Translations under genes and position numbers: made by a program
Shown here: positions 1 through 7,901 of the stretch, in pieces
Layout of the letters: the number at the start of each line of letters is the position of its first letter
How positions within the stretch are numbered: the stretch's first letter is position 1
Notes under the pieces: model-generated
The model's input: the letters and a program-made list of their open reading frames with translations, nothing else
What the model was told of the DNA's origin: nothing
The model's database searches: none
NCBI GenBank assembly: GCA_964425005.1
Contig: CAYRKT010000012.1
Location: 1-33,774, forward strand
Source of the DNA: CAYRKT01 sp964425005
GTDB taxonomy: Bacteria; Synergistota; Synergistia; CAYRKT01
DNA: 33,774 nt
Direction: 5' to 3'

Positions 1-390
1 GTCTTCGTGGGGGGGGAGAGGGTCGAGCCCGAGGCTGGCCTGCGGGTGGGAAGGTTCTTGGACCTGGGCAGGGATCTTCCGGGGGAGATCTACTTCGAGG
101 CCAAGACCTCCGTCCATAGCCTCAGCTTGAGCCCGAGGCTGGGCCTCAGCCTGTCCCCTTTGCCGCCCCTGAGCGTCGGCCTGGAGAGGGATTTGAAGAA
201 GGGGCTCGACTTCCTGACCTTCGGTTGCGACCTGGGGGATGGCTTCAACCTCTGGATGAGGAAGCGCCTCGGGGGCGAAGGCCTGGAGGGCGGGCTCGGC
301 AGGTGGTTGAACGAGAACGTGATGTTGGAGGTCTACTTCAAGGGCGGCGATGGGGACGAGATGTGCTTGAGGGCGGTGGGCAAACTTTGA
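1..390 (+). CDS. C-terminal end of an envelope protein (5' partial)
   Basis: The reading frame is open from the first base and stops with TGA at 388-390, so only the last 129 residues are seen. They alternate short hydrophobic and polar stretches in the manner of beta strands (for example LSLSPRLGLSLSPLP and VMLEVYFKGG) and have no helical membrane segment. In related lipid A loci the gene in this position is often a TamB-like or BamA/OMP85-like envelope protein, and a beta-rich tail suits either. I see no diagnostic motif and the last residue is Leu rather than the Phe typical of BamA barrels, so the family is left open. Its stop overlaps the TTG start of the next gene (TTGA). Confidence 0.6.
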   Translation, partial: VFVGGERVEPEAGLRVGRFLDLGRDLPGEIYFEAKTSVHSLSLSPRLGLSLSPLPPLSVGLERDLKKGLDFLTFGCDLGDGFNLWMRKRLGGEGLEGGLGRWLNENVMLEVYFKGGDGDEMCLRAVGKL

Positions 391-1277
391 GGTTGGTCCT
401 CTTCTGTTTGCTCCTGGCCACATCGCTTTGCTCCGGCGCTTTCGCCCTTTCTGCGCAGATCTTCCTGGTGGATCCCTCCTTGCTCCGCGACCTGGTCCTC
501 CTCAGGCGAGCGACCGTCCTCCTGGGTTCCTCGACCGGAGGGGCTGACTTCGCGCTGGACAGCTCGCTCTTCGAGGGGATGGGGGAGGGGCACGGGGCCC
601 GCTGGAGAGGGGCCGATGCGGCGGCCAGGGCCTTTTCGCGGAGGGTGGTCTCCTTCGACCTGGAGGGCAGGAGGTCCGTGGCGCTGCTCGAGGGTTTCTC
701 CAGGGTGTGGGGGGATTTGAGGGAGGAGGTCGATAGGGTTAGGCTTGAGCTCTCCTCTCGCTACGGAGAGAGGCTGTCCTCCATAGACAGGCGCTTGCTC
801 TTCGTGGACCTCAGCTCCTCCGACAGGGAAGCCCTGCTGAGGGAGAGGGCCTCCCTGGAGAGGGAGATGGCCTCTGAGAGGATGCGCCGCACCGTCTCGC
901 TGGTGGAGGGGCGTCTCCGCGAGCTGGAGAAGGGGCTTTCCTCCCTGTCTTCCCCCTTCGCTGCCCCTCGGTTCGTGCCCATGGAGCAGCAGACCAGGGT
1001 GCTCGATGGGTTCGACCTTTCTGGCGCGGGTGAGTTCTCTGGTATTCTCTTGAGATCCCTGAGCGAGAGCGCGCGCCTTGGGGCCGCGAGGGTCGAAGGG
1101 GTGTACCTGGCCTTTCTTTCGGGGGTGATCGAGCTGGCCCTCCCTTCGGATGGCGCCTCGAGGGGTGCGCCGCTGGTGCTCCTGAGGGACGATAGGTTGT
1201 GGTACTTCGACGAGTCCCTTTGCGTCGACCTGACGCCCCGTCTTTATGAGATCCTCGACGGAGGGGTGGGGGAATGA
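387..1277 (+). CDS. Secreted coiled-coil protein, possibly Skp/OmpH-like
   Basis: This 296-residue protein starts at a TTG that overlaps the previous stop, just where a signal peptide begins (MRLVLFCLLLATSLCSGAFA, likely cleaved near residue 20-24). An upstream extension in frame exists but would bury the signal peptide. Residues about 110-185 are rich in Glu, Arg and Leu and look like a helical hairpin or coiled coil (REEVDRVRLELSSRYGERL, RERASLEREMASER). The C-terminal third looks globular. The position directly before lpxD is where the periplasmic chaperone Skp/OmpH is found in many lipid A loci, and a secreted coiled coil fits. However, Skp is usually about 160 residues, and this protein lacks an obvious Skp pattern. 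Periplasmic location is likely; the function is a guess from context. Confidence 0.65.
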   Translation: MRLVLFCLLLATSLCSGAFALSAQIFLVDPSLLRDLVLLRRATVLLGSSTGGADFALDSSLFEGMGEGHGARWRGADAAARAFSRRVVSFDLEGRRSVALLEGFSRVWGDLREEVDRVRLELSSRYGERLSSIDRRLLFVDLSSSDREALLRERASLEREMASERMRRTVSLVEGRLRELEKGLSSLSSPFAAPRFVPMEQQTRVLDGFDLSGAGEFSGILLRSLSESARLGAARVEGVYLAFLSGVIELALPSDGASRGAPLVLLRDDRLWYFDESLCVDLTPRLYEILDGGVGE

Positions 1278-2338
1278 GCTTTGGAACCAAGAGCTACAGG
1301 TTAGGGGAGATGGCCTCCCTGTTGGGGCTTGAGCTCAGGGGGGATCCTGAGGTGGTGGTGAGGGGCGTCGCCCCTCTCGAGGACGCCGGGCCCGGCGACA
1401 TGGCCTTCGTGCTCAAGCCCTCTTACCTGGAGTTGGCCAAGGGCAGCAGGGCCTCCGCTTTCCTGGTAGGGAGGTTCGCGGAAGGGTTGGCTGCGCCGTG
1501 CCTCATCTCCCCCAGGCCCTCGCTGGACATGATAAGGGTGCTGAGGCTGTTCGAGGAGGTTCCCTGCGCCGGGAGCGGGGTTCATCCCACAGCCGTCCTG
1601 GGGCGCGACGTGGTCCTGGGCAGGGACGTGTTCGTGGGCCCCTACGCGGTGCTGGAGGACGGGGTGGAGGTGGGGGATGGGGCCTGCCTGATGGCCTCAT
1701 GCTTCGTGGGCAAGGGCTCATCCATAGGCGAGGGATCGATCATACACCCCCACGTGGTGATATACCCCAACGTCAAGATCGGCAGGAGGGTGGTGATCCA
1801 CAGCAACAGCGTGATAGGCTCCGACGGCTACGGCTACGAGCGAAGCGAAGAGGGATCGCACCTTAAGATACCCCACCTGGGGGGCGTTCTGGTGGGCGAC
1901 GACGTGGAGATAGGGGCCTGCGTGACGGTGGACAGGGGGACGTTGGGGTTCACCGTGATAGGGGATGGCACCAAGATAGACAACCTGGTCCACATAGCCC
2001 ACAACGTGAAGATAGGGAGGAACGTGCTGGTGGTGGCAATGACGGGCATAGCCGGCAGCGCCAGGGTGGAGGACGGTGCCGTCATCGGCGGGCAGGTTGG
2101 GGTCAAGGACCACGTGGTGGTGGGGGCCCGGGCTGTGGTCGCCTCCAGGAGCGGCGTCACCAAGGACGTGCCGGCTGGGGCGATGGTGAGCGGGTTCCCG
2201 GCGTGGGACCACAAAAAGGAGCTTAGGGTTCAGGCTCTGTGCAGGGACATAGAGTCGCTGGTGGACAGGGTCAGGGCCCTGGAGGAAAGGCTTGGACGTC
2301 ATGAGGGGGCTGGTGAGAAGGCTTCTCGAGATGGCTGA
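1274..2338 (+). CDS. lpxD: UDP-3-O-acylglucosamine N-acyltransferase LpxD
   Basis: LpxD performs the third step of lipid A synthesis: it moves a hydroxyacyl chain from acyl carrier protein to the 2-amino group of UDP-3-O-acylglucosamine. The 354 residues are close to the usual ~340. An N-terminal uridine-binding domain (about 1-100) is followed by many left-handed beta-helix hexapeptide repeats (about 105-310). The signature HIAHNVKIG carries the catalytic His at about residue 243. The C-terminal helical tail (about 315-354) is somewhat long and Arg/Glu-rich. The ATG start overlaps the upstream stop (ATGA), and the 3' end overlaps the chosen lpxC start by 47 bases, which suggests translational coupling. 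Confidence 0.96.
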   Translation: MSFGTKSYRLGEMASLLGLELRGDPEVVVRGVAPLEDAGPGDMAFVLKPSYLELAKGSRASAFLVGRFAEGLAAPCLISPRPSLDMIRVLRLFEEVPCAGSGVHPTAVLGRDVVLGRDVFVGPYAVLEDGVEVGDGACLMASCFVGKGSSIGEGSIIHPHVVIYPNVKIGRRVVIHSNSVIGSDGYGYERSEEGSHLKIPHLGGVLVGDDVEIGACVTVDRGTLGFTVIGDGTKIDNLVHIAHNVKIGRNVLVVAMTGIAGSARVEDGAVIGGQVGVKDHVVVGARAVVASRSGVTKDVPAGAMVSGFPAWDHKKELRVQALCRDIESLVDRVRALEERLGRHEGAGEKASRDG

Positions 2339-3173
2339 GGGATCCCCTAACGGCTTCGAGCTCGTGGGGGAAGTCCGGCTCAGCGGCGTCGGCTTGCACA
2401 CCGGGGTCAGGTGCGAGGTCAGGATATCCCCCGCTGGGGCTGGCGAGGGGGTGATCTTCGTCCTCGGCGGCAGGGAACTCCCCATGAGGTGGGGGTCCTA
2501 TGGGCTTCGCGTCCATAGGGGGGTTTCCCTGGTCTTCGCCGAGGGATCGGTGATGACGGTGGAGCATCTGTTGGCGTGCTTCAACGCGCTGGGGGTGCGG
2601 GACGCGGTGGTGGAGCTCTCGGCCGAGGAGCTGCCCATAGGGGACGGGAGCGCCATATGGATCTGCGAGGCGCTGATGGGGGGAGCCCTTCGCCCCAGGG
2701 AGGTACCCCTCGAGCCCCTCTCGCTCCCAGGTCCGGTCTGGGTCAGGGAGGGGGATGCGGTGGTGGCGGCTCTGCCGGCAGACGGCTTCAGGGTCACCTA
2801 CGTTGTGGACTACCCGGGCACCGTCGTCGGGTGTCAGGCCGTCTCCCTGGAGCTTAACCTCAAGAGCTTCCTGGCGGGCGTAGCGCCGGCGAGGACCTTT
2901 GCCTTCTCCCAGGAGGTAGATGACCTCGCTCGGATGGGGCTCGCCAGGGGCGGGGGTCTGGAGAGCGCCCTGGTCCTGGGGGAGTTCGGTCCCATCAACC
3001 CGGAGGGGATGAGGTTCCCCGACGAGCCGGCCAGGCACAAGGTCCTCGACCTGCTCGGCGATCTGTTCCACGTGGGCGCGCCGCTCAGGGGGCATTTCTT
3101 GGCCTATAGGGCTGGGCACAGACTCCATCTGGCTCTGGCTAAGGGCATAAGGGAGGTGCTTGGGCTTGTTTGA
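2292..3173 (+). CDS. lpxC: UDP-3-O-acyl-N-acetylglucosamine deacetylase LpxC
   Basis: LpxC is the committed, zinc-dependent deacetylase of lipid A synthesis. The zinc ligands are visible as His in TVEHLLAC (about residue 92) and as His and Asp in HKVLD (about 249 and 253). The general acid/base His follows in FLAYRAGH (about 276). The early motif SGVGLHTGVRCEV is also typical. Length is 293 residues against 270-305 in the family. I chose TTG 2292 because GGAGGAAAGG lies 6-7 bases before it. The alternative ATG at 2331 would give an N-terminus closer to the family norm but has a weaker ribosome binding site. The gene is embedded between lpxD and fabZ with overlaps on both sides. Confidence 0.95.
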   Translation: MDVMRGLVRRLLEMAEGSPNGFELVGEVRLSGVGLHTGVRCEVRISPAGAGEGVIFVLGGRELPMRWGSYGLRVHRGVSLVFAEGSVMTVEHLLACFNALGVRDAVVELSAEELPIGDGSAIWICEALMGGALRPREVPLEPLSLPGPVWVREGDAVVAALPADGFRVTYVVDYPGTVVGCQAVSLELNLKSFLAGVAPARTFAFSQEVDDLARMGLARGGGLESALVLGEFGPINPEGMRFPDEPARHKVLDLLGDLFHVGAPLRGHFLAYRAGHRLHLALAKGIREVLGLV

Positions 3174-3588
3174 CGTGACCAGGATTATGGAGGTATTGCC
3201 GCACAGGTACCCCTTCTTGCTGGTGGACCGGATAACCCTCCTGGAGGATGGGCACGTGGTGGGCTTCAAGAACGTGACCATCAACGAGCCCTTTTTCGTC
3301 GGACACTTCCCGGGAAGACCCGTGATGCCAGGGGTCTTGATCCTGGAGTCCATGGGGCAAGTGGCGGCGGCCATGGTGATGGCGAGGCCGGATAGGGTGG
3401 GCAGGTTCGTGTATCTCACCGGAATAGAGGGGGTCAAGTTCAGGAGGCCGGTGGTGCCGGGGGACGTGCTGGTCACGGAGGCCTGGCTGGAGAGGGTTAA
3501 GGGAAATTTCGGCAAGGCCAGGGCCAGGTCCACCGTGGAGGACAAGCTGGTGGCTGAGGCGGTCTTCAGCTTCGCCATGTTGGAGTAG
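3166..3588 (+). CDS. fabZ: 3-hydroxyacyl-ACP dehydratase FabZ
   Basis: FabZ dehydrates 3-hydroxyacyl-ACP in fatty acid elongation and competes with LpxA/LpxD for hydroxyacyl-ACP, which explains its common place beside them. This is a single hot-dog fold of about 140 residues, the normal length. The catalytic pair is seen as His in GHFPGRPVMPGV (about 47) and Glu 14 residues later in ILESMGQ (about 61). The opening IMEVLPHRYPFLLVDRI is a family hallmark. Two TTG codons could start it. TTG 3166 lies 7-9 bases after GGAGGTG (3152-3158), whereas TTG 3160 is too close to it. The start overlaps the lpxC stop. Confidence 0.95.
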   Translation: MFDVTRIMEVLPHRYPFLLVDRITLLEDGHVVGFKNVTINEPFFVGHFPGRPVMPGVLILESMGQVAAAMVMARPDRVGRFVYLTGIEGVKFRRPVVPGDVLVTEAWLERVKGNFGKARARSTVEDKLVAEAVFSFAMLE

Positions 3589-3600
3589 GAGGGGTGTGCC

Positions 3601-4413
3601 TTGGGGGTCAAGGTTCACCCTACGGCTTTGGTGGAGAGCGGGGCCGAGCTGGGCCTCGACGTCGAGGTGGGTCCTTACTGCCTGGTGGAGTCCGGCGCTC
3701 AGGTGGGCGACGGGACGGTGCTCGGGGCCTTCTCCGTGGTGAAGAAGTTCGTGCGCCTTGGGAAGGGTTGCAGGGTGGGAGAGCACGTCGTCCTGGGCGG
3801 TGAGCCCCAGGACCTGTCCTTCAAGGGCGAGAGGTCCTGGGTGGTCATAGGGGATGGGGTCGTCCTCAGGGAGTTCGTTACCGTCCACAGGGGGACCGGG
3901 GAGGACTCGGAGACCCGCATAGGCGACGGGTCCTATCTGATGGAGGGCGTCCACGTGGGGCACAACGCGCAGGTGGGCAGGAACGTGGTCATGGCCAGCA
4001 AGGTGGGTCTCTCCGGCTTTTCCCAGGTCGGCGACGGGGCCGTGTTGGGGGGCATGTCGGGCCTGCACCAGTTCGTGCGGGTGGGGAGGCTGTGCATGGT
4101 CGGAGGGCTGACGAAGGTGGTCAAGGACGTACCTCCCTTCTGTCTGGTGGACGGCCACCCGGCCAGGATCTACGGCGTGAACAAGGTGGGGCTGAGGAGG
4201 GCTGGCTTTAGCTCCGAGGAGAGGCTTCGCGTTAAGAGGATCTACGACGCCTTAAGGCGCCTGGGGCTTCCCCTCAGGCAGGCCGCCTCGAAGCTGTTGG
4301 AGCTTTTCCCGGAGGATCCCCTCTGCGCGGAGGTCTTCGGTTTCATATCCCTCAGCAAAAGGGGTATTACACCCTTCTGCGGAGGAGGTGCGGGGCTTGA
4401 AGATGAGGATTAA
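3601..4413 (+). CDS. lpxA: UDP-N-acetylglucosamine O-acyltransferase LpxA
   Basis: LpxA starts lipid A synthesis by adding a hydroxyacyl group to the 3-OH of UDP-GlcNAc. The 270 residues match the family (262 in E. coli). Hexapeptide repeats fill about residues 2-190. The catalytic His lies in VHVGHNAQVG (about residue 121, equivalent to E. coli His125). The family sequence MSGLHQFVRVGR and a helical C-terminal domain follow. Start TTG 3601 is preceded by AGGAGGGGTG. LpxA can be told from LpxD by the absence of the N-terminal uridine domain and by the helical tail. Its last 17 bases overlap the kdsC start. Confidence 0.95.
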   Translation: MGVKVHPTALVESGAELGLDVEVGPYCLVESGAQVGDGTVLGAFSVVKKFVRLGKGCRVGEHVVLGGEPQDLSFKGERSWVVIGDGVVLREFVTVHRGTGEDSETRIGDGSYLMEGVHVGHNAQVGRNVVMASKVGLSGFSQVGDGAVLGGMSGLHQFVRVGRLCMVGGLTKVVKDVPPFCLVDGHPARIYGVNKVGLRRAGFSSEERLRVKRIYDALRRLGLPLRQAASKLLELFPEDPLCAEVFGFISLSKRGITPFCGGGAGLEDED

Positions 4414-4870
4414 GCTCCTCGCCATGGACGTGGACGGCGTACTGACCGACGGGATGATCGGTTTCGACTCGGAGGGCAGGGAGATCAAGTTCTTCCACGT
4501 GAGGGACGGGATGGGGATCTGCGCCCTCATGGAGAAGGGGGTTAAGGTGGCCTTCATAAGCGGTAGGTTCTCGGAGGTGACGGCCCATCGCGCCAGGGAC
4601 CTGGGGGTAAACCTCGTCTTCCAGGGCGTGAGGGACAAGCTGGGCAGGCTCGTGGAGCTCGCCCTGGAGCTGGGGGTGACCAGTGAGGAGGTGGCCTACA
4701 TAGGCGACGACGTGAACGACATCCCCTGCATAGAGTGGGCTGGCTTCGGGGTCGCCGTGGCCGATGCCCCCGCTGAGGTCAGGAACGCGGCCAGCTACGT
4801 GACCCTGACGAGGGGCGGCCATGGGGCGGTCAGAGAGGTGTGCGATCTGATACTCAAGTCCATGGGTTGA
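4397..4870 (+). CDS. kdsC: KDO-8-phosphate phosphatase KdsC
   Basis: KdsC releases phosphate from KDO 8-phosphate to give free KDO. It is a C0-type HAD phosphatase of about 157 residues with no cap domain, the expected size. The nucleophile motif is MDVDGVLTDG (Asp at about 11 and 13), motif II is FISGR, and motif III/IV is YIGDDVNDIPCI. HVRDGMGI is typical of KdsC. TTG 4397 sits 6 bases after GGAGGAGGTG (4381-4390). ATG 4403 is the alternative and would shorten the protein by two residues. It completes the KDO pathway with kdsD, kdsA and kdsB further along the operon. Confidence 0.93.
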   Translation: MKMRIKLLAMDVDGVLTDGMIGFDSEGREIKFFHVRDGMGICALMEKGVKVAFISGRFSEVTAHRARDLGVNLVFQGVRDKLGRLVELALELGVTSEEVAYIGDDVNDIPCIEWAGFGVAVADAPAEVRNAASYVTLTRGGHGAVREVCDLILKSMG

Positions 4871-4873
4871 GCC

Positions 4874-5980
4874 ATGGGGTTGGGCCTCAGGGTTTTGGAC
4901 AGGTATATGCTCAGGTTGCTCTTGCCGTCCTTCTACGTCGGCATATCCCTGTTCACGGTGATGCTCGTCGGGGCGGACATGTTGTTCGATCTGGCTGACC
5001 TCCTCATAAGGAAGGGGGTTCCCCTGCTGGTGGTGCTGAAGCTCTTCTTCTACAGGTTGCCCGGCGTGATCGCCCTCACCTTCCCCATGTCCATGCTCCT
5101 CTCGGTGATCCTGGGCGTGGGTAGCATGTCCGCCCGCGGCGAGGTCCTGGCCTTGATGTCCTGCGGGATATCCATCAAGAGGGTCATGAGGCCCGTGGTC
5201 GTCATGGCCTTGCTCGTGGGGGCTTTGGCCTTCGTCCTAAACGAGACGCTGGTCACCTTCACCAACCGCGCGGCCGATGCCCTCTTGAGGAGCGAGTTGA
5301 GCGAGAGGGCCTACGCGCTGGTCCAGGAGAACGTGTTCTTGAGGCAAGTGGAGGGTGGTGCGCTCAAGAGGGTCATATACGTGTCCAGGGTCAAGCGAGA
5401 CGGATCCCTGGAGGGCGTGTTGTTCCAGGAGTTCAGCTCCGACAGGCTCGAGAGGATAGTGTTCGCCAGGAGGGCCCTGGTGGAGGGAGGCAACTGGAGG
5501 TTGATGGACGGACAGGTCTACGCCATGTCGGACGGCGGCCTGCCCTCCGCCGTCCTGTCCTTCAAGGAGCAGGTCTTCAGCCTGGGGACGGACGAGGGCA
5601 GTATGAGGGGTGAGCCCCTGAAGCCCGAGCACATGTCGGTGTGGCAGATAGCCAGACAGGTGAGGATACTCAAGGGCCAGGGGCTTTCCACTTCGAAGCT
5701 GGAGATGATATACCACATAAGGCTCGCGATGCCCTGGGCCTCGGTGGTCCTCTCCCTCTTCGCCTTCCCGCTAGCCCTGGTCCCCCACAGGGGCTCCGGC
5801 AAGGCGATGGGCTTTGGGCTGAGCGTGCTGATAGTCTTCGCCTACTACGTGGTCATGAGCGTGATGAAGGCGTTGGGCGAGTCTGCGCTGCTGCCCTACG
5901 TCCTGTGCGCGTGGATCCCTAACCTCCTCTTCCTGGTCCTCGGGTATCGCTTCTACAGGAGGAAGCTAGCTTACATGTGA
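4874..5980 (+). CDS. LPS export permease, LptF/LptG family
   Basis: This YjgP/YjgQ-family protein (368 residues) is an inner-membrane subunit of the LptB2FG exporter, which extracts lipopolysaccharide and passes it to LptC. The sequence shows the usual layout. Two to three N-terminal membrane helices come first (about 15-35, 55-80, 100-125), with the family motif LPGVIALTFPMSMLL. A periplasmic beta-rich domain follows (about 130-260), and then three C-terminal membrane helices. LptF and LptG cannot be told apart from this alone. Only one such gene is present, so the partner, and lptA, lptB and lptC, must lie elsewhere, unless the protein forms a homodimer. Start ATG 4874 follows the kdsC stop by 3 bases, and the ribosome binding site is weak. 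Confidence 0.88.
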   Translation: MGLGLRVLDRYMLRLLLPSFYVGISLFTVMLVGADMLFDLADLLIRKGVPLLVVLKLFFYRLPGVIALTFPMSMLLSVILGVGSMSARGEVLALMSCGISIKRVMRPVVVMALLVGALAFVLNETLVTFTNRAADALLRSELSERAYALVQENVFLRQVEGGALKRVIYVSRVKRDGSLEGVLFQEFSSDRLERIVFARRALVEGGNWRLMDGQVYAMSDGGLPSAVLSFKEQVFSLGTDEGSMRGEPLKPEHMSVWQIARQVRILKGQGLSTSKLEMIYHIRLAMPWASVVLSLFAFPLALVPHRGSGKAMGFGLSVLIVFAYYVVMSVMKALGESALLPYVLCAWIPNLLFLVLGYRFYRRKLAYM

Positions 5981-5991
5981 GGTGCTCGGCC

Positions 5992-6792
5992 TTGGGTTTG
6001 ACCGCTCTCGTGGCTGGTAGGGGACGTCTTCCGGTGGTGCTCGCCAGGCGCTTGAGGAGCATGGGCGTGGCGCTCGCAGTGTTCGCCCTCGAAGGGGCTG
6101 ATGGGGAGTTGAGGGATCTGTCCTGTCACTTCCGCGAGTTCCAGTCCCTGGCCCTCGGGGATCTGGTATCAGGCCTTCTCTCCCTCGGGGTGAGGGAGCT
6201 CTACATGGCTGGGCTGGTGCCTAAGAGCTTGGCGCTCCGGGGGGAGGCTCTGGACGAGGTGGGGGCCAGGATCCTGAGATCCCTGGATCGAAGGGACGAT
6301 CACTCCCTGCTCGGCGCGGTGGTCTCGTTCTTATCCGCCCACGGGATAAGGGTGAGGTCTTATCTGGAGCACCTCTCCGACATGCTGGCTGAGCCTGGGC
6401 TCATGGCTGGTAGATTTCCGTCCCCGGAGGAGTGGTTGGACGTCTCGTACGGCAGGAGGGTTCTCAAGGCGATTTTGCCCCTGAGCTTCGGACAGACGGT
6501 GGTGGTGAGGGGTAGGTCCGTGGTGGCGGTGGAGGCCATGGAGGGCACGGACGAGACCATACTCAGGGCCGGCAGGATATGCCCAGGCGGGGTCGTGGTC
6601 AAGATGATGAGGAGCGACCAGGACGAGAGGTACGACGTTCCCGTCGTGGGGGACGACACGCTCGAGGCGATGGCGAGGTCCCGCTGCAGGGTTTTGGCCG
6701 TCGAGGCCGGGAGGACGATTCTGCTGGACAAGCCGGCCTTCCTGGAGAGGGCCGATCGCGCTGGCATATCGGTGGTGGGGATAAGGCCGTGA
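5992..6792 (+). CDS. lpxI: UDP-2,3-diacylglucosamine pyrophosphatase LpxI
   Basis: LpxI (DUF1009) hydrolyses UDP-2,3-diacylglucosamine to lipid X. It replaces the unrelated LpxH of E. coli. Family features are the N-terminal start GLTALVAGRGRLPVVLAR, a middle region with RSLDRRDDHSLLGAVVSFL, and the C-terminal catalytic domain with VVVRGRSVVAVEAMEGTD, VVKMMR and DVPVVGDDTLEAMA. The length of 266 residues is normal. I chose TTG 5992 because GAGGTG (5979-5984) stands 7 bases ahead and the protein then begins like other LpxI. GTG 5977, overlapping the previous stop, is possible. The gene sits between the permease and lpxB, matching its place in the pathway. Confidence 0.94.
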   Translation: MGLTALVAGRGRLPVVLARRLRSMGVALAVFALEGADGELRDLSCHFREFQSLALGDLVSGLLSLGVRELYMAGLVPKSLALRGEALDEVGARILRSLDRRDDHSLLGAVVSFLSAHGIRVRSYLEHLSDMLAEPGLMAGRFPSPEEWLDVSYGRRVLKAILPLSFGQTVVVRGRSVVAVEAMEGTDETILRAGRICPGGVVVKMMRSDQDERYDVPVVGDDTLEAMARSRCRVLAVEAGRTILLDKPAFLERADRAGISVVGIRP

Positions 6793-7901
6793 GGGTTTTC
6801 ATCTCCGCGGTGGATCCTTCCGGCGACGAATACGCTGCTATCCTCGGCCAGGTACTGGCCGACGCGGGGGGAGCGAGGGTGCTGGCCGTGGGCGGCGACG
6901 CAGTCGAGAGGGCGGGCTTCGAGGTCCTGGAGAAGCTCTCGTCCTTCTCCGCGGTGGGGCTGTGGGAGGCCCTGAGCTCCTTGCCCCGATTCGTGCGCTC
7001 CTTTAGTAGGGTGGTGGACGGGGTCCGCAGCTTCGGTCCTCGCGCGGTCGTGCTCGTGGACGGTCCCGAGTTCAACCTGAGGCTCTTCAGGGCCCTGGCG
7101 GGCAAGCTGAGGGGCGTTAAGTTCTTCTACCTGGCTCCTCCGGCCGTGTGGGCCTGGCGAAGGGGCAGGATCAGGGCCTTGAGGGAGATGGACGGCGTCT
7201 TTCCGCTCTTTCCGTTCGAGCATCGCCTCCTGTCGCAGGAGGGGGTTAGGAGCTTCTACTTCGGCCATCCGCTTCGAGACGTCCTCTCGGCCTTCGAGCC
7301 GGACGGCTCCACGGTGGAGATCCTGAGGGGCCTGAGGCGCTCCGGCAAGAAGCTCGTGGGCTTCTTCCCGGGGAGCAGGAGGTCCGAGGTCGAGAGGCTC
7401 TTGCCGGCCATGCTAGAATCCGCCAGGTCGCTCAGGGATCGCTTCGACGTCGTCTTCTCCATCTTCGACGGCTTGTCCCCAGAGTCGAAGGAGCGGGCCA
7501 GAAGGGCGCTCGAGAAGGAGGGCTTCGAGCACGTTCGAGGGGCCAGGGAGATCCTATCGTTCTGCGACGCTGGGGTGGCCGCCTCCGGCACCATAGCCGT
7601 CGAGGCCATCTGGTACGGCACGCCCCTGGCGGTGGGGTACCGGGTGTCCCCGTTGAGCGCTCTGGCCTTCAAGCTCCTGGTGAGGACCAGGTTCGTGGCC
7701 ATGCCCAACGTGCTCCTGGGGGAGGAGGTCTTCCCCGAGCTCCTGCAGAGGGACTTCAACCCTCGTCGGATAGCTCGCGCCCTCGATTCGCTCCTAGGAG
7801 ACAGGGGAGATTGGGTCAGGGAGCGCATCAGTGCGCTCCGGGAGGAGCTCTTCCCGAAGACCAGCGTGCTTCGGAGGGTGTCGGAAGTGGTGCTGGGATG
7901 A
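6789..7901 (+). CDS. lpxB: Lipid-A-disaccharide synthase LpxB
   Basis: LpxB (glycosyltransferase family 19) joins lipid X to UDP-diacylglucosamine to form the tetra-acylated disaccharide. At 370 residues it is close to the E. coli length of 382. Matching motifs are VDGPEFNLRLF (IDAPDFN in E. coli), APPAVWAWRRGRI, FFPGSRRSEVERLLP, ASGTIAVEAIWYGTPLAVGY and MPNVLLGEEVFPELLQ. The N-terminal motif reads SAVDPSGDEYAA where E. coli has a GEASGD type, so the Gly-Glu-Ala part is replaced. The start GTG overlaps the lpxI stop (GTGA). Of the three LpxB-like proteins in this operon it is by far the closest to true LpxB. Confidence 0.93.
   Translation: MRVFISAVDPSGDEYAAILGQVLADAGGARVLAVGGDAVERAGFEVLEKLSSFSAVGLWEALSSLPRFVRSFSRVVDGVRSFGPRAVVLVDGPEFNLRLFRALAGKLRGVKFFYLAPPAVWAWRRGRIRALREMDGVFPLFPFEHRLLSQEGVRSFYFGHPLRDVLSAFEPDGSTVEILRGLRRSGKKLVGFFPGSRRSEVERLLPAMLESARSLRDRFDVVFSIFDGLSPESKERARRALEKEGFEHVRGAREILSFCDAGVAASGTIAVEAIWYGTPLAVGYRVSPLSALAFKLLVRTRFVAMPNVLLGEEVFPELLQRDFNPRRIARALDSLLGDRGDWVRERISALREELFPKTSVLRRVSEVVLG

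Noticed and set aside
1080..1290. Frameshift near runs of G at the end of the coiled-coil gene
   Set aside because: The frame continues cleanly to a stop that overlaps the lpxD start, as in the rest of the operon.
2271..3611. Long open frame on the minus strand (446 codons) across lpxC and fabZ
   Set aside because: It lies opposite two clear genes, has Pro/His/Arg-rich sequence without motifs, and reflects the GC-rich codon pattern of the + strand.
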